A stretch of DNA of 64,000 nucleotides, from NCBI GenBank assembly GCA_021234155.1, contig JAJEKV010000025.1, forward strand, positions 12,501,654-12,565,653, read 5' to 3'. Position 1 is the first letter of the stretch. Every line of letters starts with the position of its first letter. A model generated the notes under the pieces. That model worked only from the letters and a program-made list of their open reading frames with translations, was not told the DNA's origin and did not search any database. The translations under genes were made by a program, and so were the position numbers. The DNA is from Isoetes taiwanensis (lineage: Eukaryota > Streptophyta > Lycopodiopsida > Isoetales > Isoetaceae). Shown here one piece after another: positions 60,100 through 64,000 of this stretch.

Positions 60100-60195
60100 A
60101 CGCCTGCTGCTCTCTCTCTTTGTACTTGGGTCCCATAGGCCAGTTGGTCTCCGTGGACGATAAAATCATATTCTATTCTATTCTATTCTATTCTC
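60100..60195 (+). mobile_element. Non-LTR retroelement 3' end with ATTCT tail
   Basis: Plus-strand sense: GGGTCCCATAGGCCAGTTGG, then TCTCCGTGGACGATAAAATC, then ATTCT units (60168-60194). This matches the block at 19480-19356 on the opposite strand. Confidence 0.6.
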
Positions 60196-60774
60196 TCATT
60201 TCATCGAACCATGCCTCGCTTCCATCCCTGACCTATTGTTGCCCGAAAATTGCTCAAGTTTTCGAGCTTTTCACACATTATTTAGGGCTGAATCTAATTT
60301 CTTTTGATAGTCTGCCTCTCTCCCTGGTCTGTCTTTATTCTTACCTCCCCAGCGGTCATGCTGAACTTCCACTTCCTCTTCCTATTCCGAATCGGAATTA
60401 TAGCTAATATTCGACGAGTTTATACTGAAGGATCTCCTTCTCCGACTCCTCTTCTTTCCTTTGTCTTTGTCCTTGGCCTGAGATGATGCATGAGGCAACT
60501 GGACATTCTGGTCTGGTGTATTTGATGCTCGCCTTGCTAGCAATGGTCCTATTTTTTATACGCCCGACTTTATCTGAGACAATTTCTCTTCCGAGGCTGG
60601 CATCTCATACTCCTCGAAGAGGTTCCGAGGATGAAATTGTCGGGCGAGTGTTTCTTTCTCCATGCATTGACGGTGTTGTTCAGCGGTCCTGGCTATTCTA
60701 GCTATACACATTGAGTTATAACTCTTACTATGAGTGTCTTTTATGTTTGCATTTGTTGTTTAATAATATAATAA
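60196..60774. other. No recognisable gene; imperfect fold-back
   Basis: CGCCCGAC...ACAATTTC (60559-60585) pairs with GAAATTGTCGGGCG (60633-60646) around a 50-base loop. No coding motif is visible. Confidence 0.35.
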
Positions 60775-61310
60775 CTAGTTATGGTGCCCGGCGTTGCCGG
60801 GCGTAAATACAATTTTATTGTAGAATGTATGAATAAGATGTAGGGTTTAGGAATTTTTCTCGTTTAAGTTATTGTCCAAGTCCGTTATTTAATACTCAAA
60901 AAAGATTCGAAGCATAGAAATTTTCATTTGAAGATTGTGGGAGCATTAATGAAGCACATTTTTTGTATTCCTGGCAGATGTATTTTATGTACAAAACTTT
61001 GGGCATTTCCGCTGGAACATCTGACTTGAAGTTCCCAACTACTCATGTTTTTACATGCCAATTAAATTTGTTGCCCCCTTCCTATACGAAATAGGATGTA
61101 ACGTTATGGTTTTCTTTGACACCTATTTGGACAAAGGAAAAGAATATGAGCAACCTTGGTCCAAAAAATAGAGGGAGAAAGAGAGAGAGAACGTAAATGA
61201 AAAAATAAGATCCATAATGAACAGTCAGTATAATTTGAGGATAAATTGAACAGATCTGAAAATGATTTTCTTCACCCATTACTCCATAAAGTATTTACTA
61301 TACTACTTGG
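60775..61310 (-). mobile_element. Helitron-type element, 3' end clear, 5' end tentative
   Basis: On the minus strand the sequence reads GCCCGGCAACGCCGGGC (a perfect 7-bp hairpin), ACCATAA, CTAG (60778-60775), then T. This is the standard Helitron 3' terminus inserted before T. A 5' end starting TCTATATGG near 61310 is possible but unproved. It is too short to encode a Rep/helicase, so it would be non-autonomous. Confidence 0.55.
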
Positions 61311-62071
61311 AACCATATAGAGCCACTTTAATCTACATCCAACATAGAACTTAGGGTTGTATAACAATACTGTCATCAGTGCGAAGATGGCTTCATACCT
61401 TTAAGAAGGCAGAATGAATGATAAAGGAGTTTTGTCTAGTACTCTTCAGGAAGTCCCCAAGCTTTAGAAATATATAAGGCTTAACTCTTAAAAGCAAATG
61501 TTGCTGATTGAACAAACCTTCATGCCGGTGCTCTCCATGCCATAGCCTGCACGAATCAAATAGAAATTGAGCATATTATTAGAATATCTGCACAGTGGCA
61601 TACTTGCCACAACAATCCTTGATAAATAATAAGTGGCAAGAAGGTTTGTGTATGGAGGAGATAACAAACAATGGAGGAGCAAAAAGATTAGTGTCTCGAG
61701 GAGATGAAACTAACATCTTAAAGCTTCGTGGCTCTATTTGTGAGAGATTGGTATGCAAAATGAATATTATGCAACTTACTAATCATTTTACTATGGGAAA
61801 TACATGCAGCAACAGATAATGGCAACTAAGTAATCTCTATCAGCTTTGAGAATCTAAGATCTATGAAAAAGAAGATATTCTATCATCTATGAACACCAAA
61901 ACAGGTGTTTAATTTGTTTGTTAGTCCTTTGGGATTGTTTGTATTTTTGTGTTGTGATTTTTATAGAGACGTTTTATTTATGCCTCTATGGACTTGTTGG
62001 TTTTGTGTCATGGGTTTTACATAGAAGGGTTACAATAAGTCAGTGATGGGCTTAGCAACAACATGTTTCAT
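61311..62071. other. No recognisable gene
   Basis: Short AT-rich frames only. Confidence 0.35.
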
Positions 62072-62152
62072 TGAGTGGCAAGGTTCTTGAGCATAGGTAT
62101 CCAACAATGCTTGTGAGTTGCAAGGTTGTTGAGCATAGGTATCCAACAATGC
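62072..62152 (+). repeat. Two-copy tandem repeat (~42 bp)
   Basis: GAGT(G/T)GCAAGGTT(C/G)TTGAGC followed by ATAGGTATCCAACAATGC occurs twice. Confidence 0.8.
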
Positions 62153-62210
62153 CAAGCATAAGAAGTTGTGCATGCCAAGTTTGTATTGAAAATTAAGAGT
62201 CCAACATCAC

Positions 62211-62375
62211 AAAGTTATGTATGCGAAGTGTGTGTAATAAAATGTTGTGTAATTTTGTAATGGACAAATATTTACATAAAATTGATGATGAATACAAAGT
62301 TATGTATGCAAAGTGTGTCTAATAAAATGTTGTGTAATTTTGGAATGGATAAATATTTACATAAAATTGATGGTG
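62211..62375 (+). repeat. Two-copy tandem repeat (85 bp)
   Basis: The unit begins AAAGTTATGTATGC and ends ACATAAAATTGATG. Copies start at 62211 and 62296 with few differences. Confidence 0.85.
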
Positions 62376-62565
62376 AACACGATTTTGTGTATGTGGTATT
62401 TAGGGCTTTGTTGATTAGCTTGGTCCCCTTACTTCCTCCTTTGCCTCTAGATTCTACATTGCTTAGAAGACACGATGGCTAGAAGATGCATGGGGATGGA
62501 TGCATGCATGTTATGTATGAGATTAATACTGGAGTTCCTAGGTGCCATGTTAATGCATTTACCGG

Positions 62566-62685
62566 TTTGTCCAAGGAGAGGCAGCATTTGGTGGGATATT
62601 ATAGCTTTGTCCAAGGAGAGGCAGCATTTGGTGGGATATTATAGCTTTGTCCAAGGAGAGGCAGCATTTGGTGGGATATTATAGC
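62566..62685 (+). repeat. Three perfect 40-bp tandem repeats
   Basis: The unit TTTGTCCAAGGAGAGGCAGC continues for 20 further bases to ATTATAGC. Copies start at 62566, 62606 and 62646 and look identical, so the array is recent. Confidence 0.92.
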
Positions 62686-64000
62686 TTTAGTTTACATAGA
62701 CATAATACAGTTATGGTTTCAAGCTTTTTTGTTGAAACAGCCATTGAAGTTTGGAGATCTTTGAAGAACCTTAAGTTCTCTCTCTAACTTCAACACCGCC
62801 TGTTCTCTCTAGTTTGCAGCACATTCTGCATTAAACGGGTTCAAAGAGAGGAGAACATTACAGCAATATATCAAAGGTAGAAGATGAATCAGATTAATCC
62901 GATTTTAAAAGGAAATGATCCTTCATTTAGTTCCAAGTTTGCACGTCTGGTATGAAATGACATTCTAGAATAGCAAATGAGTTGTGATGCAGCAGACAAT
63001 AGTACCCAGAACATCTTATTTGCTGCAAATCTGAAGCTGCTGCTAAAATGTCCAAATTCAACCTAAATTTATAACAGTCATGGGAGCGTCATATGTTTGC
63101 ATCATGATCAACTGCACTGAACAACATCAAAAATTTCACAAAACAGGTACACAAAATCTTGCACCATGAACTTAAGCATCGTAGACCTTTTCATAAGTAA
63201 CCTGCATTGGTCATTTGTGTGCGAAAGGTTTAGGCCTGCAGAGGTAAATAGTTAAGGTTTGAAATTTTTGACATAAGATGACTGTATCATGTAATGACTA
63301 TGAGAAACATTAACTTAACATGAATAAGTCTGTAGCATGCATATGCTCTAAGATTTACCTCAAAGAGAATTTTCTAGAAATTTTTTCAGCCCATTAATGG
63401 ACAAACATGCTGCTCAGCAACATAAGCAATGACCACAGCCACATGCTCTTAGGCATAGTTCTGCATTAACCAAAGGTCCTCGTTTAGATAGAGCAATCGC
63501 AAATGACCAAGTAGCTTAGTATCATCACTGTGAAGGCCCAAATGATTGCATGCCAAGATCTTTTAACTGCAAGAACAAACTGGAGCTTTGCACCTCTAGC
63601 TATGCCACTGCTACTACTACAATCATGTGTAGTAAACTCTTCCAGTTCGTGCATAAAATAAACGCTAAAAAAATTGCACTGAAGCCTTCCATGATTTCAC
63701 ATCTAGCAATTCTTCAGAACAGAGCTAATACAAAATCCTGCAGATCATATCTCAGGCTACTTGCTGAACTCTTAATCAAATGATCAAACATGAGTAAAGT
63801 AAAATGGGGTGTGAAATTTTCATGATGATAAAATGATTTGTCCGCAATAGGCATATGATTGAAACATTAAGAACATATAAACTCAATGCAGAATACCACC
63901 TAGACAACACAATGGAAATCTTAAAAGAAATAAAACATGCAGAGAGAAATAAGTTCACCAGAAGAGCCTCCATATTCTATATAGCTGCCATGCCACTCAA
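62686..64000. other. No recognisable gene
   Basis: AT-rich sequence with short frames on both strands. I found no exon with supporting splice sites and homology. Confidence 0.35.

Noticed and set aside
60559-60646. Inverted repeat CGCCCGAC..AATTTC as a microRNA hairpin
   Set aside because: The arms are short with a large bulge and a ~50-base loop; pairing is too poor.

Overview
The window is nuclear DNA of a land plant. Its genes have GT-AG introns and plant-type families (a class I cytosolic small heat-shock protein, a plant DUF4864 protein), and most of the rest is decayed retrotransposon. The largest gene encodes a homologue of the radial-spoke protein RSPH14/RSP8, a component of motile flagella. 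Flowering plants have no flagella, so the source is probably a plant with swimming sperm: a fern, lycophyte, bryophyte, cycad or Ginkgo. The long, repeat-filled introns favour a fern, cycad or Ginkgo. I cannot name the species from the sequence.

Layout. 1-2729: no recognisable gene. 2735-7242: a 4.5-kb LTR retroelement without gag-pol, bounded by the exact 5-bp duplication GTTCA. 8041-17905: a decayed L1-type LINE (A), split by a 6.1-kb tandem pair of non-autonomous elements (X1, X2) and by a small MITE-like element. 17906-23656: repeat remnants. 23657-26088 (+): an eight-exon DUF4864 gene. 26906-27901 (-): a two-exon HSP20 gene, tail to tail with DUF4864, with heat-shock elements upstream. 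29823-30284: a complete TRIM element with the 5-bp duplication AAAAT. 30285-40176: repeats, including an L1 3' end, a second MITE copy and a strong RNA fold-back. 40177-51942 (-): RSPH14 in nine exons. Its 8-kb fifth intron carries LINE C nested in LINE B, with a tRNA-like SINE inside LINE C. 53494-54606 (-): a Ty3/gypsy protease-RT fragment. 54607-64000: tandem duplications, a LINE 3' tail and Helitron-type termini.

The three genes share no pathway that I can see. RSPH14 would act in the sperm axoneme, HSP20 in heat and stress protection, and DUF4864 has no known role. HSP20 exon 1 and RSPH14 exons 2 and 7 each appear to lack exactly one base, judged by exon-phase arithmetic as well as by conserved protein sequence. 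Either these copies are damaged or the assembly carries single-base deletions.

The more unusual observations are: X1 and X2, which share both ends but have unrelated interiors; a PCNA-binding-type (PIP box) motif plus basic patches at the C-terminus of LINE C; a shared 3'-terminal motif with pyrimidine-rich microsatellite tails on four non-LTR elements; the fold-back at 38826-38943; and widespread two-copy tandem duplications of roughly 40-175 bp.
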